The notes: generated by a model from the letters alone, not told the origin. Counted from the stretch's first letter, positions 25,889 through 36,709 are shown. The stretch is 64,000 bases of DNA from Neocallimastix lanati (nom. inval.) (GCA_016946835.1 JACVTC010000028.1:1119001-1183000); one strand, 5' to 3'. Numbers and translations are program-made.

Positions 25889-26598
25889 ATGGAAGACAAT
25901 ATAGAAATTGAAATAAGTGAAACAAATCGAGGAAATGAACAAATTATTATTAATAAAAAACACAAATTTAATTTTTCATTTCAAAGGAAAGATAATCAAA
26001 AATTTATAGATGCACTGAATATAAGACTTTAAATAAATGTAAATCTTTAATTATTTTAAATGATAAAAAGGAGGTTTTAAAATATGAAAGTTTACATAAC
26101 CATCTCGAAAAAGAAATTGATGTGCCTATATCAGTAGCAAAGCATAAAATTAAGGAAGAAATTAAGAAAAATTCAATTCCTATGGATATAAAACCTAAAC
26201 ATATATTTAATGCCGTTTCTCAAGAAATGGGACTTATATGTCCCGAATATAGTACAATTAGATCCCAAATAATAAGAAATATAAATAAACAATTTCCTCC
26301 AAACATAAAAAGTTTTGATGATATTCCCATTGAATCAAAATATTATAAAACGAAAAGAAATGAAAATTTTATGATATTTAAAAATACTGATCTAATAATC
26401 TTTCAATCACCATTCTATGCATATTTATTTTCGAATTATCATAAAAATATTTTTGCGGACGGTACATTTTATGCAGCACCGAAATTTAGTTATCGGTTAT
26501 TTATAACAAGAACTTATGTCGGGGAATTTAATATGTTTTACACTACTTCCATTTCTATATTAAAAAATAAAAACCAATCTAAATTTTTTTTTTTTTAG
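25889..26598 (+). pseudogene. FLYWCH/MULE transposase, N-terminal part
   Basis: ATG at 25889 opens a short frame (MEDNIEIEISETNRG...) that stops at about 26033. A -1 frame then carries the end of a FLYWCH zinc finger (RCTEYKTLNKC, then HNH in ESLHNHLEK) and continues through 26122-26598. It reaches the first catalytic Asp of the MULE domain (FADGTFYAAPKFSYRLF near 26455) and the strand after it, then ends in a T-run at 26586-26595. The second Asp and the Glu are deleted. Copy 2 has the same early frame break. Confidence 0.85.
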
Positions 26599-26664
26599 AA
26601 AAATAAATGAAAAAAAATTAAAATATATAAGATTCCTATATATATTAAATAATTATTATATTTT

Positions 26665-26806
26665 TTTTTATTTTATTTTATTTTATTTTATTTTATTTTA
26701 TTTTATTTTATTTTATTTTATTTTATTTTATTTTATTTTATTTTATTTTATTTTATTTTATTTTATTTTATTTTATTTTATTTTATTTTATTTTATTTTA
26801 TTTTAT
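26665..26806. repeat. (TTTTA)n microsatellite
   Basis: Roughly 27 uninterrupted pentanucleotide units sit exactly where MULE copy 1 lost the second half of its transposase. Confidence 0.9.
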
Positions 26807-27015
26807 TCAATCTGTACTTTCTTATTTAATATTCTACTTTTTATTTTATTTTATTCAATCTGTACTTTCTTATTTAATATTCTACTTTTTATTTTATTTT
26901 ATTCAATCTGTACTTTCTTATTTAATATTCTACTTTTTATTTTATTTTATTCAATCTGTACTTTCTTATTTAATATTCTACTTTTTATTTTATTTTATTC
27001 AATCTGTATTTTCTG
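26806..27015. repeat. 48-bp tandem repeat, about 4.3 units
   Basis: The unit contains caatctgtactttcttattt and aatattctactttttatttt. Its tctgt landmark falls at 26811, 26859, 26907, 26955 and 27003, i.e. an exact 48-bp period. It directly follows the (TTTTA)n tract, shares the TTTTA motif inside the unit, and probably grew from it. Confidence 0.9.
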
Positions 27016-27594
27016 TTGATAATATAAACAAGGTATTAATGTATTAATAATAATTAATAATATTTAAAATAAAATAAAAAAAATATAATAATTATTTTAT
27101 ATATGTAGTAATTATATATATAAATATATTTTTTTATTTAATTTTCTAAAAAAAATTTTTTTAGTCATAATAAACGTTTGTCTTAATTATTTTTATTATT
27201 ATTTAAAAATTTATTTATTCATTTATAATTTATTTATTCATTTATTCATTTATTACATTATAATACGCCATGTTTTCCGAAATGCACTACAACAAAATAC
27301 AAATTTATGTAATAAAAATTTTCGAAATGACACACCCCCTTTTCCAATGAGGCTTTATATAATTTGTGGCGTATTTTATTTTTTTATTTTTGTAATAAGG
27401 CGTATTATCTTATATATAAATAAATTAATGAAAACATTAAACAAATAAATATAGAAGATTAAAAAAAAACAATTTTTTTCTTTTCAAAATGAAAATATTT
27501 AATTATTTCATTTTGATTTATATATTTAATTATGATAATTGCTTTCTATTAGCTTATTTTTCTATAGATTATTGATATGTTGTTTATTTATTTA

Positions 27595-27795
27595 ATGTAG
27601 GGAAGTGGATAGTACATTCATGATATTTTAGAACATGCATCACATGAGTACATTTGTTACATATACAAGTTACACTAATTGTTTTAAAAGGATAGTAGAA
27701 ATAAAATAAACGTAAAAATTAATTTACATTAATTAACATAAATATAAAAACTTCGTAATAAATTTAAGAAAATAATTAAGTATTTATCATTTCCT
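27595..27795 (-). repeat. Copia 3' LTR relic
   Basis: Similar to the LTR relic at 18660-18900 and placed at the 3' end of decayed minus-strand Copia RT/RNase H sequence. Shared landmarks are aagtggata, cattcat, catttgtta and atacaagttac. Exact ends and target duplication not found. Confidence 0.5.
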
Positions 27796-27799
27796 TAAA

Positions 27800-29110
27800 T
27801 GACATTTTTATATAAAAAATCTATAGATTTTAGTACTTTAGTACCATTGGAATCTTTTGCTGATACTTCTTCTAGCATTTTTCCTTGTCTACATATTTTA
27901 AATTTATTCTTTCATTTAATATATTATCTCTATTGAAATAATATTTAATATCTATATGTTTTAATTCATTATTAATTTCACCATTTTCTATTATATATTT
28001 ACTTGTTTGATTATTATATTTAATTTCTTATTTAATATTTCTTTAATAATGTTCATTAACGATAGCATTTTCTTGACACTTTCTGAAGTACTTTTATATT
28101 CAGCTTCCAGGGTAGAAGTAGCAATGCATGTTTGATTTTTAGATATCCAACATATTAGACTTTTTCACATTAAAATAATTCCACCGGAAGTAGATTTTCT
28201 ATCAACCTTATCACCTGAGAAATATAAGTTAGTGTATACCATTAACTCCCCTTTCTATCATATTTAATTTAAAAATATTTTATTCTATTTACGTATTTTA
28301 AAACGTATATGATCCAATTGCACTTTAAGATTTTCTATTTTTAAATATGTCGTTGTCTCATATGTAAAGTGTTTTTCTTTTTCGAATATGGTTTATGTTG
28401 AATTTATCTAAAATATTTTCAATAAAACTTTTTTAAAAATTATATTCGATTGGTCCACAATTTGATATTTTAAATTTTCTTCTTAAGTTTTGTTATTTCA
28501 TCTTTGATGTATTTTATTTCTCTAGCAAAAACTGTATTATCAATGTAGAGTCTAATTATACATTTAATTTTATTATTTATTGTATTTTTTAATATTCATT
28601 GTTCCTCTTTTATTTGTTTAATTTTATTATTAATTAGAAATTTTCTTATTGCTTCATATTATTGTCTACCTGAATGCTTAATGTCATTTAAGGATTTGTT
28701 AAATTTCCAATATCCTCTCCCAAAGTTTATATTGCTTTTAGGAATGATAGTGTATATATATTTGGAGAGAGGAGCATTAAGATAAGAAGCCTTAATATCA
28801 AGTTGGAAGATGTCCCAATGAAAAGCACCAGATAAAGTGAAAATGAGTTTAAGACTTTCAATATTTAAAGTAAGAGAATAAGTAAGACATAATAAATACC
28901 TCATTTTTGATGGAAACCTGTGCAATAAGGTGAGCTTTATATTTATAAATGAAATTATTACTATCACTATCTCTTTTAGTAGTAAAAACCCATTTAGTCG
29001 AAATAATGTCTTTTGAAACGAAAGTTATAATCTTGTTTGAATATAAATTATTTAACTCATCGCTAATAGCATTAATCCTGTAATTTTTATTCCAACTAAT
29101 TGCTTCCAAC
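27800..29110 (-). pseudogene. Decayed Copia reverse transcriptase-RNase H
   Basis: Minus-strand frames at 29109-28858 and 28967-28659 carry WNKNYRINAISDELNNLY, ISTKWVFTTKRDS, then TLNIESLKLIFTLSG, WDIFQLDIKASYLNAP and FGRGYWKFNK, all Copia RT. RNase H fragments follow towards 27830 (for example NQTCIATSTLEAEYKS near 28135-28090). Several frameshifts and stops exist, and the YVDD box is not preserved in an open frame. It is closest to family A (STKWVFATKKDS, YQLDIKAAYLNAP) but clearly diverged. Confidence 0.8.
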
Positions 29111-29694
29111 TATAATATATATTTTATTGATTGATTGACAAAAGATGAGTCTAACTTATTAATAATAATATAAATATATAATCCTTTAGAAAAAAAAAAT
29201 TATATCAAAAACTAGTGAAATATATACATATAAATCTATAATAATTTGTTTGTATATTTATCTTTCTTATGATCAAAAATAAACAATAAATAAAATAAAT
29301 AATAAGAAATTAAATAAATAAATAATAAATTATAAAAAAAATATAAAAATTGAAATAAGTGAAATAACAAAGTAAAAAAAAAAACAAATTATTATAAATA
29401 AAAATAAAAAATATAAATATAATATATATCTATATATATATATTATTAAATATTATTTTATTATACTATTCTAACAAAAAATATTAAAATATATCTATAA
29501 AAAAATTTTTATTAAATATTATTTTATTATTATTTTATTATTTTCTATTAAAATATATTTTTAAAATTAAATATGTTATAATTATTTTAATAAAAAATAC
29601 TATTAAATATTATTTTATTATTATTTTTAACAAAAAATATTAAAATATGTAATTTTATTATTATTTTGGCAAAAAAAAAAATTTTTTTTTTTAT

Positions 29695-29842
29695 TTCAGG
29701 TGTGTTCTGCCCTTAGTTTCAGCCTCCCCCTTAGGAGTGGTAGGAATATTAAAAACAGCCCTTCCATATAGGCAGAATTGTCCCTACTGGACGACCTTAC
29801 TGAGTATTCAGCATTGGCTTATATATACTAGGTGGGAGAGTT
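29695..29842. other. GC-richer island of unknown nature
   Basis: About 150 bases are far less AT-rich than anything near them (for example tcagcctcccccttaggagt and tactggacgaccttactgag). A T-run borders the left side, so on the minus strand the island would end in an A-tail, as a SINE would. No tRNA fold, B box or open frame was recognised. Confidence 0.4.
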
Positions 29843-30440
29843 GCATTTTGTCAGGTGGCGTATTAATATAAATAAATAAATAAATAAGAATTCAAAATAT
29901 GTTTTTTAAACTTATTTTATAATATTTATTTAATAATCAATATTATTTTAATATTATTTTTACAAATAATATATTTTTAGTATTTTGTAAAATAGTAATA
30001 AAATAATCATGTATAATATTTAATTATAAAAAAATATTTAATTATATTTTATTGTTTATATTATTATTTAAATTATTATTTATTATTTATCAAATATTTA
30101 TTATTTATTTATTTAAATAGATATATGTAAAAATATTTATATATAATTTCTTTTTTTAAAAATATATTATTTTAATAATATTATTTTATTAATTTACTAA
30201 TTCATTTAATAATTTTAAATTGGCAAAATGTAACATGGCGAAATGCAACTATTATTTAATACTCCACTTTTTTAAAAAAAAAAACGAACGAAAAGTAACT
30301 TAGTGAAATACACCACTCCCGTAGTAACTCACTTAGTAATTGATTAAACGATAAAAATTATAAGGGATGTTGCATTTCGGAACGTGACTTTTAAATAACA
30401 ATTTAATCCTTAATATAACGCACCACATTTTTTTCTTTTT
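29843..30440. repeat. Cluster of orphan MULE-type terminal sequences
   Basis: At 29843 GGGAGAGTTGCATTTTG, at 30237 GGCGAAATGCAACT, at 30304 GAAATACACCACTCCC and at 30364 GGGATGTTGCATTTCGG all resemble the MULE ends of this window. The first and third face each other and could be the ends of a short non-autonomous element of about 480 bp, but no target duplication was found. The last could be the left end of an older element whose right end lies near 34684. Confidence 0.45.
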
Positions 30441-31115
30441 TTTTTATATTTATAAGTAAATAAATAAATAAAGACAGAAATAAATATAAATGGGTTAATT
30501 TTTTTTCCTTTTTTTTTTTTAATATTAAGCATCAAAAAAAATTTCTCATAAACATATTATTTATAATAAATGTTTATTAATATTTTAACAAAAAATATTA
30601 AAATATATTTTTAAAATTAAATATTATATTTTATTATACATTTTATTATTATTTATTTATTAAAAATAATTTAAGCTACCCTTACATCGGGGGTGTGTCA
30701 TTTCGAAAATTTTTATTACATAAATTTGTATTTTGTTGTAGTGCATTTCGGAAAACATGGCGTATTATAATGTAATAAATAAATAAATGAATAAATAAAT
30801 TATAAATGAATAAATAAATTTTTAAATGATAATAAAAATAATTAAGACAAACGTTTATTATGACTAAATTTTTTTTAGAAAATTAAATAAAAAATATATA
30901 TATATATATTATTACTACATATATAAAATAATTATTATATTTTTTTTATTTTATTTTAAATATTATTAATTATTATTAATGCCTTGTTTATATTATCAAC
31001 AGAATTACATACGTAATTACATAATTGAATAATTAAAAAAAAATAAATATATAAATAGGTTTATAATTAGTATTTTTTATAATATTATATTAAAGTATTA
31101 ATTTTATAAATTAAA

Positions 31116-31564
31116 ATGTTTAAAAAATTATTAACTGCTTTATTAATTGCTACTGCATGCTTTACTTATGTTTGTGGTATAAAATTGGTTAGACCAGCTA
31201 TATATTCAGATATATCTCATCTTTATTTCCTTAATTCTAGAGATTGCAAAAATACATATATATGTAAAGGTTATGGTATTATAAAAAATAGTAATCGTAG
31301 ATTTTATGACTGTTTCCTCCGTAATTCAGTAGTTAATTATAGAGAAATCCCTGTTGTAGCATATCTTAGAGATACACAATATATAAATCCAGATAATGTA
31401 AATGGATTACTAGATATATAAGTACCAAAAATGGATGTTATTACACACCAAATAACACAAGAGGTGGATTTTCATGGAGAGGTTATGTTAATCGTGATGC
31501 TCGTGTTTATGATATAGTTGGTAAATACTGTCTTACTAAATATGGTTGGTGTTGGCGTGGTTAA
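31116..31564 (+). pseudogene. Small secreted cysteine-rich protein, one frame break
   Basis: ATG 31116 opens a frame with a clear signal peptide: MFKK, then hydrophobic LLTALLIATACFTYVCG, likely cut after about residue 21-22. The mature part has Cys in DCKNTYICKGYG and YDCFLRN, and stays open to 31421. A one-base frame change near 31410 continues into a segment ending at TAA 31562 with NGCYYTPNN, WRGYVNRD, YCLTKYGWCWRG, giving further Cys and aromatic residues. The combined length of about 148 residues and spacing suggest a disulfide-rich secreted protein, such as an effector or a defence-type peptide; no family was recognised. I found no credible intron that would repair the frame, so it is either recently broken or a sequencing slip. 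It lies inside the MULE, opposite to the transposase. Confidence 0.65.
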
Positions 31565-31744
31565 ATAAATAAAAAATAGATTTTTTTATAGATTAATTTT
31601 AAATTTATTATTAAACTAAATATTATTTTTTTAAAAATTAAGATAATATAACTAAAGATATTATAATATAACTAAAAAAAAAATATTATAATATAACTAA
31701 AAATAACTAAAGATAATTTCTATTAAGATTATTAAATAAACACA

Positions 31745-32045
31745 ATAGGTAAATAAATTTGTGTTTTTCTAGCATTTTTTTAAATTAAGATTATTTAATT
31801 ATTATTTAAACGATTATAAATATAAATTTAAAATAAGTAAATTTGTGTTTTTCTAGCATTTTTTTAAATTAAGATTATTTAATTATTATTTAAACGATTA
31901 TAAATATAAATTTAAAATAAGTAAATTTGTGTTCTTCTAGCATTTTTTTAAATTAAGATTATTTAATTATTATTTAAACGATTATAAATATAAATTTAAA
32001 ATAAGTAAATTTGTATTTTTCTAGCATTTTTTTAAATTAAGAGTT
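31745..32045. repeat. 84-bp tandem repeat, about 3.5 units
   Basis: Landmark atttgtgtttttctagcatt recurs near 31757, 31841, 31925 and 32009, an 84-bp period with very few substitutions. It lies between the passenger gene and the transposase 3' end of MULE copy 2, where both transcripts would terminate. Confidence 0.9.
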
Positions 32046-32047
32046 AT

Positions 32048-33484
32048 TTATTTTAAATTAATATTTATATCGTTTAAATCAATTAAACAATCTTTCCATA
32101 ATTTAACTAATTCATTTCTGTTGCATCCATTATAAAATAAATTTATTACTTTACTTTTGTAATTTTCAATTAAAATTTTAATTTCATCAGTTGCACTAAA
32201 TATTTTTTGCTTTTTTTTCCAAGTTCCTTTAGTTCTCCTTTAGTAATCATTATAAGATATGTTTTCTTCTTCTTTTAATATATATATTAATTTATAAAAT
32301 AAAGGTTTATTTGGAAATATATTATTTAAATAGCTATTATAAGATTCTGATGCATTGTTTGTTAAATGCTCTATATTTTCATAATAATTCCAATTATTAA
32401 CATTATATTTAAGTATATAATTTTTAATAAAATATTCTAAAAATTGTAGAAAATTATTATACTTTTTTTTTTGACATATTCTTTTTATTAATATAAATAT
32501 CAAATATATAGTTAGGGTTTATAAACCGTAAGTTCGAAATAGCTTTATAATAAATATATACATCATTATTATTCTTCACTTCATGATAACATAATATTTT
32601 TTTTTTTGTTTTTCTAATGATCTTTTGTAATGCCAAGCACAATATTTAATATTTATATTGGGAAAAAAATTTTTTGCGGCATTAGATATACCTTGTTCAA
32701 AATCACAATGAAAATTAATTGTAGTAATTAATGTAATACTCCTAAATTTATTTGCATTTTTCTTTTATTTCTTTAAATAATATTTCATATGTAGATTGTT
32801 TTTTATTTTTTAATATAGAAATGGAAGTAGTGTAAAACATATTAAATTCCCCGACATAAGTTCTTGTTATAAATAACCGATAACTAAATTTCGGTGCTGC
32901 ATAAAATGTACCGTCCGCAAAAATATTTTTATGATAATTCGAAAATATATATGCTTGGAATGGTGATTGAAAGATTATTAGATCAGTATTTTTAAATATC
33001 ATAAAATTTTCATTTCTTTTCGTTTTATAATATTTTGATTCAATGGAAATATCATCAAAACTTTTTATGTTTGGAGGAAATTGTTTATTTATATTTCTTA
33101 TTATTTGGGATCTAATTGTACTATATTCGGGACATATAAGTCCCATTTCTTGAGAAACGGCATTAAATATATGTTTAGGTTTTATATCCATAGGAATTGA
33201 ATTTTTCTTAATTTCTTCCTTAATTTTATGCTTTGCTACTGATATAGGCACATCAATTTCTTTTTCGAGATGGTTATGTAAACTTTCATATTTTAAAACC
33301 TCCTTTTTATCATTTAAAATAATTAAAGATTTACATTTATTTAAAGTCTTATATTCAGTGCATCTATAAATTTTTGATTATCTTTCCTTTGAAATGAAAA
33401 ATTAAATTTGTGTTTTTTATTAATAATAATTTGTTCATTTCCTCGATTTGTTTCACTTATTTCAATTTCTATATTGTCTTCCAT
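32048..33484 (-). pseudogene. FLYWCH/MULE transposase, full length but broken
   Basis: It starts at ATG 33484 (MEDNIEIEISE) and ends at TAA 32048. Order: FLYWCH-type zinc finger (RCTEYKTLNKC, ESLHNHLEK), conserved middle, then the MULE transposase core with first Asp in FADGTFYAAPK (about 32915), second Asp in NFHCDFEQGISNAAKNFFP (about 32700) and Glu in NNASESYN (about 32350), and C-terminus KLWKDCLIDLNDIN. At least four breaks occur: a -1 shift before the zinc finger (shared with copy 1), a stop after KEIKEKCK near 32750, a shift after NFFP near 32660 and one near 32500-32460. All three catalytic residues remain readable, so decay is recent. Confidence 0.88.
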
Positions 33485-33689
33485 TGATAATTAAAATTTT
33501 TCAATAAAATATTTTAATAAATATACTTTTAAATGCTTTGAAACTTTTTTTTTTTTTTTTAATATTTAAAATAATAAACCTTTTTTTAATTAATTATATA
33601 ATTATTCAAATAATTATTTAATTATTAATAATTTATTATTTCTTTATTTACTATTTTATTTATTTATTTATTTATATATTTTTTTTTTT

Positions 33690-34060
33690 TATTTTTTAAT
33701 GCTTAAAAAATAAATTTTTATTTACTTTTATTTTATTTTTTAATGCTTAAAAAATAAATTTTTATTTACTTTTATTTTATTTTTTAATGCTTAAAAAATA
33801 AATTTTTATTTACTTTTATTTTATTTTTTAATGCTTAAAAAATAAATTTTTATTTACTTTTATTTTATTTTTTAATGCTTAAAAAATAAATTTTTATTTA
33901 CTTTTATTTTATTTTTTAATGCTTAAAAAATAAATTTTTATTTACTTTTATTTTATTTTTTAATGCTTAAAAAATAAATTTTTATTTACTTTTATTTTAT
34001 TTTTTAATGCTTAAAAAATAAATTTTTATTTACTTTTATTTTATTTTTTAATGTTTAATA
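33690..34060. repeat. 44-bp tandem repeat, about 8 units
   Basis: The unit contains taatgcttaaaaaataaatt followed by tttatttacttttatttta; the gctt landmark falls at 33701, 33745, 33789 and so on with an exact 44-bp period. It sits upstream of the transposase start of MULE copy 2. Units are nearly identical, so the expansion is recent. Confidence 0.92.
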
Positions 34061-34623
34061 AAAAAGTTTTCTTATTATTTTTATTTTATTTTCTAATGTT
34101 TAAAAAAAAAAGTTTTCTTATTTCTCATTTTTTTTTTTTATTTTTTAAGCATTAAAAAATAAAATGTTTATTTATTTTTATTTTATTTTTCAATGTTTAT
34201 AAAAAACGTTTTCTTATTTCTAATTTATTTTTTAATGTTAAATAGAAATATCTAACCTAATTATTATTTATTGAAGTGTTGTATTTCGCCAAAAGTTGAA
34301 TTTCGCCAAATTCTTAGTGGCTTATAAATTTACGTCATAAAATATCACCACAATTATTATTCACACCATATTGTGAATATATGGCTTTTTAAAAATTGTA
34401 GAAAAAAGCCACAAAATTATGATACAATTAGATATTCGCCCACGTAATATTACGTGTTTGAAAAATTTTGGGAATTGTAATTTTATTTAATTAATTAATT
34501 AATTATTATTCATTAAAATTTTAATAAAATTAAGTGGCTTAAAATTAAAAATATTTAAGCCATACAACAAAATACAAATTTATGTAATAAAAATTTTCGA
34601 AATGCACACTCCCCCCTTACATC

Positions 34624-34800
34624 AACAATTTTTTAAAGTACGCCGCAATTTATATAAAGTTACTTTATGAAATACACCACATCCATTTACAATTATCAAA
34701 AAAAAAAATTATATAATTAATTAAAATTTTTAAGCCACATTATGAAATACACATTTGCAAAATGATACACATTCGAATAAAATATATCAAAAGATTAGAA
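34624..34800. repeat. Older MULE-type terminus outside copy 2
   Basis: tatgaaatacaccacatcc near 34666-34684 and gaaatacacatttgcaaaat near 34749 resemble reversed MULE ends. The first could pair with GGGATGTTGCATTTCGG at 30364, which would make copy 2 an insertion into an older relative. No duplication supports this. Confidence 0.35.
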
Positions 34801-35012
34801 ATTATCATTAATAGTTTGTTAAAATTTAAATTATTAATAAATGAAAAATAAAGAAGACAAATACTCTAACGTACAAAACTCAATTAAACAATTGGGTTTA
34901 TGAAATTATATTTTATTACTTAAATATTAAAATAATATATCTACATTAAACAATGTAAATCTTTTTATAAAACTTAAAAATTGAAATTCAAGAGAAGAAA
35001 AGAAAAATTTTT

Positions 35013-35425
35013 TTTTTTGTTAAATTTTTTTTTTTTTATAGACTGAAGACTTTGGTCTTTCCCCATATATAGTAATATGGGTGTATGATTAACTGCCATA
35101 CCAGTACGGCGTCGGCGCTCTCAACTCCCCATAAGCAAAGAAACTCCATATAGAAGCACCCTACGCGATCCTCGAGGGAAAGCAAAGCCAAATATAGGTG
35201 GAGTCCTTGCCATCCCAGAGGAGCTGGACACTGTAAATCCTCTCAGACAAGGCTTACGCAATGGGATTCTTATAGTGTTAGAAATATAGAAAACATAGAA
35301 AATATACCTACCTGAGTATCGTTTAACCCCTAACCTTTCACGCAAAACCCAGAGGGAAAAATCGTGAAGATCTGATACTTGTGGGGGTCGATCCAGAGAC
35401 CTTTGGTATGATATTTTTTGTTAAA
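35013..35425 (-). mobile_element. SINE-like retroelement with TSD and poly(A)
   Basis: A block of about 385 bp (35026-35413) with much higher GC than its surroundings is flanked by the direct repeat TTTTTTGTTAAA at 35013-35024 and 35414-35425. On the minus strand it ends in an A-tail (35025-35037), preceded by a small hairpin, AAGAC-CAAA-GTCTT. Near its 5' end it has GGATCGACCCC (about 35383-35393), one base off the Pol III B-box GGTTCGANNCC; no good A box was seen, so the head may be 5'-truncated. The short open frame inside shows no protein similarity. A truncated LINE tail is the alternative. Confidence 0.6.
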
Positions 35426-35569
35426 ATAAAATATTAATAATTACTAAATTAATACATTTTACATTGATATTTGTACTACATATTATTTATTTATTTTTTA
35501 ATATTAAATGTATTTATTATTTCACATTACCCTTAATTATTAATTTTTATTTATATTTGTATAATAAAC

Positions 35570-36709
35570 TATTTCTAAAGTTTTGCATTTTATATTTATT
35601 TAAAAATTTTGTCAGACCTTCTGCTTTATTATTCTTTGATTCTATGTATTCAAGTTCTACTTTTCTTTACCTTGTTAATTTTTTGATTTTATGATATTTA
35701 ATGTCGATGTATTTTGATCTTGGGTTTATTGCATATTTTTGGCGTTATATATTGCTGCTTGATTGTCAATATAGATTTTTGTACATTCTCTTTGATCCTT
35801 TATTTCTCCTAAAATGGTTCTATACTATAAAGCTTGTTTCGCACATTCACACAGTCCATAATATACAGCTTCTGGGGTAGCTACACACTTTTGGAGCTCT
35901 GAGTACCAACTAGTTAGACCTAAACCCATAAAATAGATAAAACCTGTCGTAGACCCTCTCGTTTCTTTATCATTAGCATAATCTAAATCGACATACGTTT
36001 TTAGACATTTTTCTCCATTAAATAAAATACTGTAATATTTTGTTCTTTTTAAGTATATGAATATTTGTATTACGTTTTTCCGATCTTTTACCTTTGGTTC
36101 TTTGCAATGTTGAGCTACTTTGTTCAAAGAAAGCATAATATCCGGTCTTGTACAAATAGCCAGATATATTAAACTTCCTACGGCGGACTTATACGTTGTT
36201 GTATCAAATAATTCTTCATCATCTTCTTTATCAGATAAACTTGGTTTGGTAGTTCCTATTTATTTACAATCTTTTAGTCCGAATTTTTCAAGTATGTCTT
36301 CCAAATATCTTGATGTAAAAGGTAACCATTAGGAATCCTTTCATTTTTTATACCTATAATAAAATTTGCTTCACCAATATCAGTTACAGAGTATTTTTCT
36401 TTAATTAGTCTTACTGTTTTATTAATTTCATTATCTTTTCCTGTAATTAATAAATCATCTACGTATACTCCTATAACACACATAAGTTTATTATCTTTTT
36501 TCTTAATAAAAATATACGGTTCACTGACTAATTCATAGAATCCCAAATGTTTTTAAGTAGTACTAATATTATTATTCCATTCTCTTGCAGCTTGTTTTAA
36601 TCCATATAGAGCCTTTTGTAACTTAAAATATCCTTTTTAAAAATTTTGATCTCCTTCAGGTATCAAAAATATCTTCCTTCAAATCGTTATATAGATAAGC
36701 TGCCTATAA
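35570..36709 (-). pseudogene. Copia B, part 5: RT end and RNase H
   Basis: Frames 36546-36274 and 36136-35825 hold Copia RT with the intact catalytic box VYVDDLLITG and EANFIIGIKNER, then RNase H with LKTYVDLDYANDKETRGSTTGF and LQKCVATPEAVYYGL. ALYGLKQAAREWNN is readable just upstream (about 36610-36570). Frameshifts separate the pieces. RNase H similarity fades near 35570; no convincing 3' LTR of B was found between there and the SINE. The RT continues upstream at 37770 after the LTR Z insertion. Confidence 0.85.

Larger units (their letters stand above)
25063..27349 (+). mobile_element. MULE copy 1, internally deleted, with 10-bp TSD
   Basis: The element body is 25073-27339. The target duplication TTTTCCAATG is perfect at 25063-25072 and 27340-27349. 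The left end is GGGAGTGTGCATTTCG; the right end, read inward, is GGGGGTGTGTCATTTCG. Both continue into a similar inner segment (AAAATTTTTATTACATAAAT with variations). Compared with copy 2, it keeps the first part of the transposase, then lacks the catalytic second half and the passenger gene, and is filled instead with (TTTTA)n and a 48-bp satellite. It cannot make a functional transposase. Confidence 0.9.
30679..34623 (-). mobile_element. MULE copy 2 with passenger gene, 10-bp TSD
   Basis: The element body is 30689-34613 (3925 bp). The duplication CCCTTACATC is perfect at 30679-30688 and 34614-34623. Its ends are those of copy 1 in opposite orientation (GGGGGTGTGTCATTTCG and, from the other side, GGGAGTGTGCATTTCG). 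From the transposase side it holds a 44-bp tandem array, the FLYWCH/MULE transposase pseudogene, an 84-bp tandem array and, on the opposite strand, a small secreted-protein gene. Subterminal motifs GTTGTATTTCGCC and GTTGAATTTCGCC repeat side by side near 34278-34305. Confidence 0.9.

Noticed and set aside
29843-30323. Short non-autonomous MULE with ends at 29843 and 30320
   Set aside because: Ends face each other and are similar, but flanks (ctaggt and gtagta) give no convincing 9-11 bp duplication, so it is listed only as orphan ends.
33690-34060. CRISPR-like array (regular 44-bp units)
   Set aside because: Units are contiguous and identical without variable spacers, and the sequence is eukaryotic; it is a minisatellite.
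35121-35345. Short minus-strand frame in the SINE-like block
   Set aside because: No protein-like motif; the block has TSD, A-tail and B-box-like motif, so a non-coding retroelement explains it better.
35380-35400. tRNA gene at the B-box-like motif
   Set aside because: No acceptor stem, anticodon arm or A box could be drawn around it.
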